Below, piece by piece: positions 17,603-26,401 of a DNA stretch of 64,000 nt. Positions within the stretch are counted from its first letter, which is position 1. Every line of letters begins with the position of its first letter. Source of the DNA: RUG11237 sp045119215 (GTDB lineage Bacteria > Bacillota > Clostridia > Lachnospirales > Lachnospiraceae); assembly GCA_045119215.1 (NCBI GenBank), contig JBGVDD010000229.1:1-64000 (forward strand), given 5' to 3'. The position numbers and the translations under genes were made by a program. A model generated the notes under the pieces. The model had not been told where the DNA came from and did no database searches. It worked only from the letters and a program-made list of their open reading frames with translations.

Positions 17603-19417
17603 ATGATTAGAGAAAGAATTGATTTGCTTCGGGAAGAAATGAAAAAAAGACACATTGATTTATATTATATTCCCACATATGATTATCATCAATCTGAGTA
17701 TGTAGGAGAATATTTTAAATGCAGACAATATCTAAGTGGATTTACCGGTTCTGCAGGTACCTTAGTGGTAACAAAAGAGGAGGCAGCATTATTTACTGAC
17801 GGAAGATATCATATACAGGCAGAAAGAGAATTAGATGGCAGTGGGATTATATTATTTAAATGTGGTGAAAAGCATATTCCTACTGATGAAGAATATATTC
17901 AGGAGTATATGAAAAAACATAAAACCATTGGTTTTGATGGAAGGACTGTATCCATTGCATTTGTGGAAGGGTTACAAAAAAAAATAGGGATTAAGAGAGA
18001 AAACATTATTGGAAATTTAGATTTGGCTGGAGATTTATGGAATTTACGGCCTGAGATATCCCACAACTCCATATTTATACTTTCCGAACAGAAAATAGGG
18101 GAAAGTACACAGAGTAAAATTAAACGGATTCGGGAGCAGATGCAGGAGAATGAAAGTCAACTTCATTTGGTGACTTCTCTGGATGACATTGCCTGGATTT
18201 TAAATCTTCGTGGCAGTGATGTAGACTGTAACCCTGTATTTTTGTCTTATTTAGTAATTACAATGGACGAAGTATATCTCTATGCGGCAGAGGAGGCAAT
18301 AGATGAAAATGTAAAAGCATATTTGGAAGAAAATAAAATTTTGCTTGGAAATTATGCTCAGATTTATAGGGATTTGCCTAATATTTGTCAAAGAGTACAG
18401 GGAAATAAAATTTTACTGGATAAACAGGTGGTAAATTATCAATTATATACTTTATTGCCTAAAGAAACTGGGATTGTAGACGAGATGAATCCATCTACTA
18501 AGATGAAAGCTGTCAAAAATCAAATAGAAATAGAAAATACGAAAAAGGCACATATTATAGACGGGGTAGCAGTTACAAAATTTATACATTATGTGAAGGA
18601 GAATGCAGAAAATCTTACAGAGTATGAAGCGGCAGAATATTTAGACAAATTAAGACTGGAAAGTGCGGAGTGTTTCGATACAAGCTTTGAAACTATCTCT
18701 GCTTATGGAGAGAATGCTGCCATGATGCATTATAGTGCTACTAGAAAAAATTGCTCTAAACTAAAAAAAGAAGGATTTTTGCTTGTGGATTCCGGTGGAC
18801 AGTATACTTTAGGAACTACGGATATTACAAGAACCATTGCTTTGGGGGAATTGACAGAGGATATGAAAAAGTTTTATACCCTTACCATGGTAGGAATGTT
18901 GCGTCTGATGAATGCTAGATTTTTACAGGGGTGCACAGGCAGAAATCTGGATATTTTGTCTAGAGGTGTATTGTGGCAACATGGAGTGGATTATCGTTGT
19001 GGAACGGGACATGGAGTGGGGCATATTTTAAATGTTCATGAAGGACCTAATGCCTTTCGATGGAAGAATCGAGAAGGTATTCAGGATGCAGAGCTGCAGC
19101 CAGGTATGATTACTACAGACGAGCCGGGAGTGTATTTTGAAGGGCAATTCGGTATTCGAATAGAAAATGAACTGCTGTGTGTAGAAAAACAGGAAAATGA
19201 ATGGGGACAATTTTTGGGATTTGAATGTCTCACATTTGTGCCATTAGAATGGGAAGCAATAGATATTAAGTACATGGAGAAATCGGATATTCGTATGTTC
19301 AATCAATATCAGGCTCAGGTTTATGAAAAATTATCTCCATATATGAACGAAGAGGAGAAAGCATGGCTCAGGGAGTATACCCGGGGAATAGCAAGCAAGG
19401 ACTTAGAAGCTGTTTAA
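17603..19417 (+). CDS. pepP: Xaa-Pro aminopeptidase (aminopeptidase P, M24B)
   Basis: A 604-residue cytosolic metallopeptidase that removes N-terminal residues before proline. Two creatinase-like N-terminal domains (about 5-300) precede the pita-bread catalytic domain (about 310-540). Metal ligands lie in LLVDSGGQYTLGTTDITRT (two Asp), GTGHGVGHILNVHEGP (His), TTDEPGVYFEG (Glu) and GIRIENELL (Glu). The length equals the long aminopeptidase P form that includes a C-terminal extension. GGAGAGG before ATG 17603 supports the start. Monocistronic; the 6S RNA gene follows. Confidence 0.93.
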   Translation: MIRERIDLLREEMKKRHIDLYYIPTYDYHQSEYVGEYFKCRQYLSGFTGSAGTLVVTKEEAALFTDGRYHIQAERELDGSGIILFKCGEKHIPTDEEYIQEYMKKHKTIGFDGRTVSIAFVEGLQKKIGIKRENIIGNLDLAGDLWNLRPEISHNSIFILSEQKIGESTQSKIKRIREQMQENESQLHLVTSLDDIAWILNLRGSDVDCNPVFLSYLVITMDEVYLYAAEEAIDENVKAYLEENKILLGNYAQIYRDLPNICQRVQGNKILLDKQVVNYQLYTLLPKETGIVDEMNPSTKMKAVKNQIEIENTKKAHIIDGVAVTKFIHYVKENAENLTEYEAAEYLDKLRLESAECFDTSFETISAYGENAAMMHYSATRKNCSKLKKEGFLLVDSGGQYTLGTTDITRTIALGELTEDMKKFYTLTMVGMLRLMNARFLQGCTGRNLDILSRGVLWQHGVDYRCGTGHGVGHILNVHEGPNAFRWKNREGIQDAELQPGMITTDEPGVYFEGQFGIRIENELLCVEKQENEWGQFLGFECLTFVPLEWEAIDIKYMEKSDIRMFNQYQAQVYEKLSPYMNEEEKAWLREYTRGIASKDLEAV

Positions 19418-19527
19418 TCAGGTATAGTTTTGAAGTTGTCAAGAGGAAAACATACAAAGATTTTAAAGTGTTTTTTGTAGGATATATAGAAAATAGCTGA
19501 AAAAGAACTTGAAATTGAATATAATAT

Positions 19528-19556
19528 TGAAAAAAAGCATATATTAAGGTATAATC
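19528..19556 (+). promoter_or_regulatory. Promoter of the 6S RNA gene
   Basis: TTGAAA (19528-19533), a 17-base spacer and a perfect TATAAT (19551-19556). Transcription would begin near 19563. Confidence 0.7.
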
Positions 19557-19562
19557 AAATCA

Positions 19563-19783
19563 TTAAGGAAGAGAGATTCCTGAGGTGTTCGATACTCTTG
19601 CTATTTTGAACCTACATTTACGTTTATGGGATTCCTATATTGCGGATTGGAAGTCAGGCCACCATTTATGCAGTGGAAGACGGAAGAGATGTTGCGGTTA
19701 CCCACCTAGCTCTGCTAGGCGTCAAAGTGCAGGAACCGGCATTTTGGGTTATTAGATGGGAAGCAGATTTGCTTCCCATTTTT
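19563..19783 (+). ncRNA. ssrS: 6S RNA
   Basis: No protein frame fits this 454-base gap (19418-19871). The closing stem is TTCCTG (near 19578) with CAGGAA (near 19731). Between these lie blocks I recognise from clostridial 6S RNAs: CCTGAGGTGTTCG, then GGGATTCCTATATTGC, GGAAGTCAGGCCACC, GCGGTTACCCACC and TAGGCGTCAAAGTGCAGGAA. 6S RNA mimics an open promoter and sequesters sigma-A RNA polymerase in stationary phase. The gene has its own strong promoter and an intrinsic terminator at 19756-19783. The ends are estimated from those signals; processing may shorten them. The call is by recall of the family. Confidence 0.78.
19756..19783 (+). terminator. Intrinsic terminator of the 6S RNA gene
   Basis: ATGGGAAGCA (19756-19765), a four-base loop and TGCTTCCCAT (19770-19779), then T to 19783. 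Confidence 0.88.
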
Positions 19784-19794
19784 CTGTGATTTTA

Positions 19795-19818
19795 ATGATT
19801 TGATGCATAGGCGTTCTT
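19795..19818 (+). promoter_or_regulatory. Shared 24-bp upstream motif, copy 2
   Basis: Matches 17556-17579 at 21 of 24 positions, including ATGATTTGA and GCGTTCTT. It lies 54 bases before the spoIID-like start and directly behind the 6S terminator. No clear sigma-A promoter was seen here, so it may mark one of another type. Confidence 0.45.
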
Positions 19819-19871
19819 GAATCTGTGATTTGAACAGTGACAATGAAAATGAAACAAGTAGGAGGCTGAAA

Positions 19872-22106
19872 ATGGAAAAAGTATTGATCCGTAAGAGAAT
19901 ATTTGCCGGAAGTATCTGTGTCATTTTACTAATGTTAATGATGATTGTGGCAATGATTTCTTCGAACAGAGAAGATACGCAGGAGGATGAAGTATCTGTG
20001 ACAGATGCAGTGATGCTCTTAAACTATATTTCAGAACAAAACTTTGAAGATGAACTTACCGGAGATTACATGACAGTGGCACAAGGGAGAAGCATCTATG
20101 CTAAATTGTGCAAAAACCTTGGGGCTTTTCCGGTAAAGGGAAAAGCAGACAACAAAAGACTAACCAAAGATGAGTGGTTTGATATCTATATGAAATGTGT
20201 GGAGGCTCAGGAAATGTCTGATATCATATCTACTGCAGACTACACAATTATTGGAACATTGGAAGGTGCTGATAATCAAGTGTACACAGATCAGGGGACA
20301 GTGTTTTATGAAAATATAGATATACACCAGGTAAGGTTCAGAAAAAGTACATACCTGTTATTTGGAGAAAATATTATTTATCAAATTGCAGAAAAGAAAG
20401 AAAAAACAAGTATTCATAATATATACATCCAGAAGGCAACTGAAGATTCTCTAGTGCTGATGACTTCAGAAGGGAAGGTAAATCTGGGTGAACTGAATTT
20501 AGAGAATCATCCGAATTCTATTTCAGAAAATGTTGCAGATATTATTGTATATGATGGGGAGTTAAAGGAAATTACTGTAAAGAATGATTTGATTCATGGA
20601 AAAATTATGTCAGTGCAGGATGGGGGAATAGAAATTCAAGGATATGGTCTCTTGCCAATGCAGGAGAATTTTTCAATATACAAAACCTACGGGGAACTGG
20701 AATGTGGTAATCAAAAGGATTTGGTTGTGGGATATGATGTAGCTGAATTTGCAGTGGAGGATGGAAAAATATCTGCAGCGTTGGTAAGAAAAACCCCGGA
20801 TATGCAGAATATCCGCGTGTTGATTAAAACCAGTGGTTTTGCAGAATTATTTCATGATAGTATTACAATGGAGTTTACATCGGAAACTACAGTAATATAT
20901 GCTGATGTAGAGAAAGTATATCAGGCAGGGGATAGTGTGGAGTTTAAACCCAATGATTCCTGCTTTTTAAACGACAGAGTATATGTGAAACCAAAGGATA
21001 GTACTGGAAGAGTTCTGCTTACCTCGGTGAAAAGAGATGGTGAGCAGACTGGATATCGTGGGACTTTTGAAGTATACAAAGTGGACGGAAAGCTTTGTCT
21101 GATTAATGAACTCTTACTAGAGGAATATTTATATGATGTGGTACCCAGCGAAATGCCAGCATCTTATGCTTTTGAAGCACTAAAGGTTCAGGCGGTTTGT
21201 GCAAGAAGTTATGCCTATAATCAGATTCTTTATAACGGATATGCCAAGTATGGAGCCCACGTAGATGACAGTGTAAGCTATCAGGTATATCATAATGTTT
21301 CACCAACAGAAGATACTATCAATGCAGTGAAAGAAACTTGTGGAGAGGTAGCAAAATATAAGGATGCAGTTATTGATGCTTATTACTACTCTACTTCCTG
21401 TGGAGTCACAACAGATGCAGATATCTGGGGATGTGCCCGGGAGAAACCTTATATTGTTAGTCATTCGGTGGATGCAAGCAACGAATATCTGGATTTGACA
21501 TCAGAGAAAAGGTTTTCAGCCTTTATCCATGATAAATCACAAAATGCCTATGACAGTGATGTAAACTGGTATCGCTGGAGAACACGAGTAAGTTTAAAAC
21601 AACTCAAAAGAAATATAGACCAGAATATGATGGATAGATATCAGGCAAATCCTCAAAATATTCTCACAAAAAATGAAGAAGGTGAATATAAAAGTGTTCC
21701 TATTGATACGGTTGGAGCTATCAAATCCATCAATATAACGAAACGTGGGAAGGGTGGAATTGCCACAGAAATGATAATCAAGGGGACAAAAAATACTGTT
21801 AAGGTTATCACAGAGTACAATATCCGAATATTTTTGGCACCTGTAAACAGCGTGCTGACCAGGAACGATAAAAGCAGTGTAAATAGTTTATCATTGTTAC
21901 CAAGTGCGTATGTTACAGCTCTTCCCGTTGTGGATGAAGAGGACTCTAAAACGGTAGTGGCGTATGAAATGTATGGAGGAGGCTATGGCCACGGCGCTGG
22001 CATGAGCCAAAATGGAGCAAACACAATGGCAAAGGAAGGAAAGGGCTATGAGGAGATTCTCAAGTTTTTTTATCAGGGAATTGTTCTGGAAAAGCTCTAT
22101 GAATAA
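19872..22106 (+). CDS. Membrane-anchored SpoIID/LytB-domain protein
   Basis: 744 residues from ATG 19872, chosen for AGGAGG at 19860-19865. One membrane helix (about 9-31) anchors an extracytoplasmic protein. Residues about 35-390 are a long N-terminal region I do not recognise. The C-terminal half is the SpoIID/LytB domain: EEYLYDVVPSEMPASY, ALKVQAVCARSYAYNQ, the YYYSTSCGVTT segment and the end motif GGGYGHGAGMSQNGA. SpoIID removes stem-less glycan in engulfment; LytB-type proteins also activate vegetative amidases. At about twice the length of B. subtilis SpoIID and outside a spoIIQ/spoIIID context, this is probably a vegetative or accessory paralogue. yihY follows after two bases. Confidence 0.85.
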   Translation: MEKVLIRKRIFAGSICVILLMLMMIVAMISSNREDTQEDEVSVTDAVMLLNYISEQNFEDELTGDYMTVAQGRSIYAKLCKNLGAFPVKGKADNKRLTKDEWFDIYMKCVEAQEMSDIISTADYTIIGTLEGADNQVYTDQGTVFYENIDIHQVRFRKSTYLLFGENIIYQIAEKKEKTSIHNIYIQKATEDSLVLMTSEGKVNLGELNLENHPNSISENVADIIVYDGELKEITVKNDLIHGKIMSVQDGGIEIQGYGLLPMQENFSIYKTYGELECGNQKDLVVGYDVAEFAVEDGKISAALVRKTPDMQNIRVLIKTSGFAELFHDSITMEFTSETTVIYADVEKVYQAGDSVEFKPNDSCFLNDRVYVKPKDSTGRVLLTSVKRDGEQTGYRGTFEVYKVDGKLCLINELLLEEYLYDVVPSEMPASYAFEALKVQAVCARSYAYNQILYNGYAKYGAHVDDSVSYQVYHNVSPTEDTINAVKETCGEVAKYKDAVIDAYYYSTSCGVTTDADIWGCAREKPYIVSHSVDASNEYLDLTSEKRFSAFIHDKSQNAYDSDVNWYRWRTRVSLKQLKRNIDQNMMDRYQANPQNILTKNEEGEYKSVPIDTVGAIKSINITKRGKGGIATEMIIKGTKNTVKVITEYNIRIFLAPVNSVLTRNDKSSVNSLSLLPSAYVTALPVVDEEDSKTVVAYEMYGGGYGHGAGMSQNGANTMAKEGKGYEEILKFFYQGIVLEKLYE

Positions 22107-22108
22107 GT

Positions 22109-22954
22109 ATGTTAGTTAGAATCTTAAAGATATATCATACCGTAAGGAAATTTCTGGAAGAAATTAATGAGAAGAACATAAGCACATTTGCCGCAAAGGC
22201 TGCTTACTTTATTATACTGTCTTTCATCCCTTTTTTGATATTGTTGATGACTTTACTACAGTTTACACAATTTCAACAAGAAGATGTGATGCATTTGTTC
22301 CACCAGGCAGTGCCGGAAACCATTGAACCATTTATCAACTCTATCATCAATGAAATTTATGAAAAATCTTCCACAACGGTAATCTCAATCTCTCTGGTAG
22401 TCACCATGTGGACGGCGGGAAAAGGGGTAACTGCGGTGATTCAGGGGTTAAATTCAGCTTACGGCTTAAAAGAAACCCGTAATTATTTTCTGCAGCGAAT
22501 TGCAGGTACACTGTATACAGTGCTTTTGATTTTTTCTGTGATTTTACTGTTGGTTCTGATTGTGTTTGGAAACAAATTACAGATGTTTTTTGCACCCTAT
22601 GTGCCAATGATTAATGTGATTGTGGTATCCATATTAAAAATGCGTTTTGTGATAATTTTTGTGGTACTGACTATGCTGTTTACTTTTATTTATGCTTTCA
22701 TGCCCAATCATAAGAAGCTGCAGGGAAAGAAAATAAGAAAGAAAATCAAAAGACATGAGCCAGGTGCATTTTTTTGTGCCCTTGCCTGGGGATTATTTTC
22801 TTTTTGTTTTTCTATCTATGTAGACAGATTTAGTAATATGTCAAAGATGTACGGAAGTTTGACAACCATAGTGGTGGTAATGATTTGGCTTTATATGTGT
22901 ATGTATATAATGCTCATTGGAGCAATGCTGAATGTATGGCTTGAAGAAGGTTGA
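22109..22954 (+). CDS. yihY: YihY/BrkB family membrane protein
   Basis: 281 residues with six hydrophobic segments and the family's early motif AKAAYFIILSFIPFLILLM (about 29-47), WTAGKGVTAVIQGLNSAY in the middle and TTIVVVMIWLYMCMYIMLIG near the end (in part). The family was once named ribonuclease BN; the activity belongs to another protein, and the true role, perhaps in envelope or transport, is unknown. It begins two bases after the spoIID-like stop without a good ribosome site, implying translational coupling. A transposon-like element lies directly behind its stop codon. Confidence 0.9.
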   Translation: MLVRILKIYHTVRKFLEEINEKNISTFAAKAAYFIILSFIPFLILLMTLLQFTQFQQEDVMHLFHQAVPETIEPFINSIINEIYEKSSTTVISISLVVTMWTAGKGVTAVIQGLNSAYGLKETRNYFLQRIAGTLYTVLLIFSVILLLVLIVFGNKLQMFFAPYVPMINVIVVSILKMRFVIIFVVLTMLFTFIYAFMPNHKKLQGKKIRKKIKRHEPGAFFCALAWGLFSFCFSIYVDRFSNMSKMYGSLTTIVVVMIWLYMCMYIMLIGAMLNVWLEEG

Positions 22955-22962
22955 GGGCTTAT

Positions 22963-23096
22963 GTAACAGTTCAGGCAGGTCTGCGCATTTACTGCGCTGA
23001 CCGTGCAAAAAAGTGCATTTAACAAAAATCGGGCAATTTTGTATGCGTAAGCATTGCCCGATTTCGTAACAGTTTAGCTTATGGCTGAACTGTTGA
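22963..23096 (-). mobile_element. 134-bp MITE-like element, copy 1 (inserted behind yihY)
   Basis: Same 134-base length and architecture as 29589-29722, in inverted orientation. The ends are GTAACAGTTCAG (22963-22974) and CTGAACTGTTGA (23085-23096). GGGCTTAT is duplicated on both sides (22955-22962 and 23097-23104) within a longer perfect 13-base direct repeat, TTGAGGGCTTATG. Hairpins: 22978-22987 with 22993-23002; CGGGCAAT (23030-23037) with ATTGCCCG (23053-23060); 23068-23078 with 23084-23094. No coding capacity. GTAA ends and an 8-bp duplication recall the IS66 group (inference). The rest of the 272-base gap up to degV holds nothing else I can name. Confidence 0.8.
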
Positions 23097-23226
23097 GGGC
23101 TTATGGTAAAGCTGATAACTTTTTCTTGCGTCACATCGCAAAATATGAAATAATAAAAATGCTGTGTGTAATTTCATAAATATGCACAGATACCCACAAC
23201 CAATAATAAGAAAGTGAGGAGTTATA

Positions 23227-24096
23227 GTGAGTAAGGTAGCGATTGTTACAGATAGTAATAGTGGTATTACACAGTCTGATGCAAAAGAGCTGGGAGTTTT
23301 TGTGCTTCCCATGCCTTTTATGATTAATGAAGTGGAGTTTCTGGAGGATATTAATCTGACGCAGGAGGAATTTTACCAAAGATTAGAAGGGGATGCAGAT
23401 ATTTGTACTTCACAGCCTTCTTTGGAGTCAGTAACTCAGTTATGGGATGAGGTATTGAAAGACTATGATGAAGTCGTGCATATTCCCATGTCCAGCGGTC
23501 TTAGTGGTTCTTGCCAGACAGCTATGATGCTTGCCCAGGACTACAATGGTCGGGTACATGTGGTGAATAATCAGAGAATTTCCGTGACCCAGAGACAGTC
23601 TGTCATGGATGCCAAGGAATTGCTTGCTCAGGGTAAAACAGGAAAAGAGATTCAGGATATTTTGGAGACTACTAAGTTTGAGTCTAGTATATATATTACC
23701 TTGGACACCTTAAAGTATTTGAAAAAGGGTGGTAGAATTACACCTGCAGCGGCGGCGTTGGGAACTCTGTTGAAATTAAAGCCTGTCTTACAGATACAGG
23801 GAGAAAAGCTGGATGCTTTTTCAAAAGCAAGAACTATGAAACAAGCAAAGTCCACCATGATAAATGCCATCAAACAGGACATAGAACAGCGTTTTGGTGC
23901 AGACTTGTCAAAGGTAAGGCTTGCCGTTGCATATACAAAAGATAAAACGGTAGCAGAGGAATTTTCCAAGGAGATAGCAGAGGAATTTCCTAATGTTCCG
24001 CTGAGAATAGACCCACTTTCTTTAAGTGTTTCATGTCATATTGGACCTGGGGCAGTGGCTTTGGCAGTTACGAAAAATCTATCATCTATGGAATAA
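23227..24096 (+). CDS. DegV family fatty-acid-binding protein
   Basis: 289 residues of the DegV/EDD fold, which binds a fatty acid and in Firmicutes (FakB) presents it to the fatty-acid kinase FakA. Landmarks: KVAIVTDSNSGIT at the N-terminus, FYQRLE...DICTSQPS, HIPMSSGLSGSCQTAMMLAQ (ligand-binding Ser region, about 86-104), ITLDTLKYLKKGGRI and the C-terminal SCHIGPGAVAL. The GTG start at 23227 has GTGAGGAG five bases upstream. No fakA is nearby. Monocistronic. Confidence 0.92.
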   Translation: MSKVAIVTDSNSGITQSDAKELGVFVLPMPFMINEVEFLEDINLTQEEFYQRLEGDADICTSQPSLESVTQLWDEVLKDYDEVVHIPMSSGLSGSCQTAMMLAQDYNGRVHVVNNQRISVTQRQSVMDAKELLAQGKTGKEIQDILETTKFESSIYITLDTLKYLKKGGRITPAAAALGTLLKLKPVLQIQGEKLDAFSKARTMKQAKSTMINAIKQDIEQRFGADLSKVRLAVAYTKDKTVAEEFSKEIAEEFPNVPLRIDPLSLSVSCHIGPGAVALAVTKNLSSME

Positions 24097-24132
24097 AATA
24101 CAATGTAAAAGAAAAATGGTGAGGTGAGTGTT

Positions 24133-25050
24133 ATGAAATTAGAAGTGAAAAATATCCATAAAAGCTTTGGAGGCACAGAGGTTCTCCATGGTATTAGTTT
24201 TATGGTGGAGAGTAATAATGCTTTAGGCTTGTTAGGGCGAAACGGAGCAGGAAAAACTACCACCATGCGTATTCTGATGGATGTGTTTAAAGCAAATGAG
24301 GGAGAAATTTTACTTGATGGTAAGAAATTTGAACCTTCAAAATGTAGGATTGGCTATATGCCGGAAGAGAGGGGATTGTATCCTAAAAGGGTAATCCTGG
24401 AACAGATGGTTTACTTTGGAAGATTACACGGAATGAAGAAAAAGGATGCTATAGATAGCAGTAAAAAATGGTTGAATCGTATGGGAATTGGAGAATATGC
24501 TAACCGAAAATTAGAAACCCTTTCCAAAGGAAACCAGCAGAAGGTTCAGCTTGCCACTACTTTGGTGGCAAATCCGGATATTGTGGTGTTGGACGAACCT
24601 TTTTCTGGATTAGACCCGGTCAACTCCCAGGTTTTAAAAGAGATAGTGACAGAGCTGATTACCCAGGGTAAGTTAGTGATTTTTTCCAGTCACCAAATGA
24701 ACTATGTAGAAGAATTCTGTGATAATATTGTTATCATTAATCATGGAAATGTAGTGTTGTCCGGACAATTAAAGGATATTAAAAAAGAATTCGGTAAAAA
24801 TCAGTTGGTGGTGGCTTTTGAAGAGTGTTCTGTGGAGGAAACCCAAAGATCGCTACAGGAAAATTATTCAGATTATGTTGAAATTACAGCAGTTACCAAA
24901 ACTCAGGTTGTCTTAAGACTAAAAGAAAATGTAGAAAAGAACGATTTTATTCAGGCCATGACAGAAAAGCATGAAAAGATTGCCTATGTAGGGAATTATG
25001 AGCCATCTTTAAATGATATATTTGTTGAGAAAGCAGGTGATGAGTCATGA
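24133..25050 (+). CDS. ABC transporter ATP-binding protein (NatA-like)
   Basis: 305 residues from ATG 24133, preferred to an in-frame GTG at 24124 that lies inside the GAGGTG ribosome site. Walker A is LLGRNGAGKTTTM (about 36-48), the signature is LSKGNQQKVQL, Walker B is IVVLDEPFSGLDP, and the switch His is in FSSHQMNYVEEF. The C-terminal 80 residues form the DUF4162-type extension seen in NatA/YhaQ exporters. It forms a two-gene operon with the permease, overlapping by ATGA. Likely exports Na+, a peptide or an antimicrobial; the substrate cannot be read from sequence. Confidence 0.92.
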   Translation: MKLEVKNIHKSFGGTEVLHGISFMVESNNALGLLGRNGAGKTTTMRILMDVFKANEGEILLDGKKFEPSKCRIGYMPEERGLYPKRVILEQMVYFGRLHGMKKKDAIDSSKKWLNRMGIGEYANRKLETLSKGNQQKVQLATTLVANPDIVVLDEPFSGLDPVNSQVLKEIVTELITQGKLVIFSSHQMNYVEEFCDNIVIINHGNVVLSGQLKDIKKEFGKNQLVVAFEECSVEETQRSLQENYSDYVEITAVTKTQVVLRLKENVEKNDFIQAMTEKHEKIAYVGNYEPSLNDIFVEKAGDES

Positions 25051-26297
25051 GAAAGTTTTTGGTAGTTTTAGGATTTGAACTAAAAAATTATTTAAAAGAC
25101 AAGGCTTTTTTGATTGTCACTCTTTTGATTGCTTTTCTTGGAGCTGGTGCATTGTTCCTACCTAGTATCGTAGATTTGTCGGATGTCCTTCCCGTACCTG
25201 CTCATGAAGGAAAACAACAAGTGGTAGAGGATGAAGAAGAACAGGAAGAAGAAGTTCATATCAAGTATTACATAAGTGACGACAAAAAACTGGTGCCAGG
25301 GGAACTATGGGGCAACTTTTTCGAAGAAGGAACTTATCAGTTTGTTTCAGCGGATAAGGTTGAGAAAGCAGTAAAAAAACATGAAGAGGATGAGACTGTA
25401 GGTTTTGTAATTCATTCTTTGAATAATGTAGATTATTTTGTTATCAATAAAGCTATGACGGACATGAATGGGGTAATGATGCAGGAATTATTGTCTACAG
25501 CATATCAGATGAATTTCTGCCTGGAAAATCAAATGGATTATGAAACTTTTACTCAGGTACTAGAGCCTGACGTTCAAGTGAAGGAGAATATCCTGGGAAA
25601 AGATACAGAGAGCAATTTCTGGTATTGTTATATTTTTGAGATACTTATTTTCATGATGATTGTCATGTATGGACAGATGATTGCTGTGGCTGTGACTTCC
25701 GAAAAAAGCAATCGAAGTATTGAGGTGCTTGTAACATCCACCAGTCCGGTAAGTCTCTTATTTGGAAAAGTGGTTGCAGGAGCAATTGCAGCTGTGGCAC
25801 AGGTAGGGGTGGTTTTCCTAGCTATTTTTGGTTCTTATGCAGCAAATCGTCAGGCCTGGGGCGGATTGCTGGATATGGTTCTTCATGTTCCAGGAAGTGT
25901 GATGCTCACCTTCTGTTTCTTTGGCTTGGGCGGATTTTTGTTCTATGCCTTTTTGTTTGGTGCTATGGGAGCACTTGTGAGCAAAACAGAGGATATCAGC
26001 AAGTCTGTTAGTGGTATTATGATGATGATTATGGTGGTATACTTTGTTTCATTGACACAGCTGGGTAATGTGGATGGAATTCCAATTAAGATTTTATCTT
26101 TCTTGCCATTTAGTTCTTACAGTGCTATGTTTGCAAGAATTGCCATGGGAAGTGTCTCAATGATTCAGGTAATTATTTCGGGGGTTATTTTGGTGGCCTC
26201 TATCATTGGCGCCGGATGGCTTGGTGCGTTTATATATCGCAGAGGAACCTTAAGGTATGGAAATCCAATTAAACTTAAGAATATATGGAAAGAATAG
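25047..26297 (+). CDS. ABC-2 family permease (NatB-like)
   Basis: 416 residues. The first helix (about 20-40) is followed by a large extracytoplasmic loop (about 55-190) that begins with a glutamate-rich stretch (EDEEEQEEEVH). Five or more helices follow in the C-terminal half, with EKSNRSIEVLVTSTSPVSLL in the coupling region, typical of the NatB/YhaP branch of ABC-2 permeases. The C-terminus is RRGTLRYGNPIKLKNIWKE. It overlaps the ATPase gene by four bases. Confidence 0.88.
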   Translation: MRKFLVVLGFELKNYLKDKAFLIVTLLIAFLGAGALFLPSIVDLSDVLPVPAHEGKQQVVEDEEEQEEEVHIKYYISDDKKLVPGELWGNFFEEGTYQFVSADKVEKAVKKHEEDETVGFVIHSLNNVDYFVINKAMTDMNGVMMQELLSTAYQMNFCLENQMDYETFTQVLEPDVQVKENILGKDTESNFWYCYIFEILIFMMIVMYGQMIAVAVTSEKSNRSIEVLVTSTSPVSLLFGKVVAGAIAAVAQVGVVFLAIFGSYAANRQAWGGLLDMVLHVPGSVMLTFCFFGLGGFLFYAFLFGAMGALVSKTEDISKSVSGIMMMIMVVYFVSLTQLGNVDGIPIKILSFLPFSSYSAMFARIAMGSVSMIQVIISGVILVASIIGAGWLGAFIYRRGTLRYGNPIKLKNIWKE

Positions 26298-26401
26298 TTC
26301 GTATAAAATGGGAAAAAAGTAATAAAAGACAATTTATGTATAAGATTTAGTAGAAATAATTCGATACACTAAGAAAATAGAAAAAAGCAAGGGGTGAAGA
26401 A

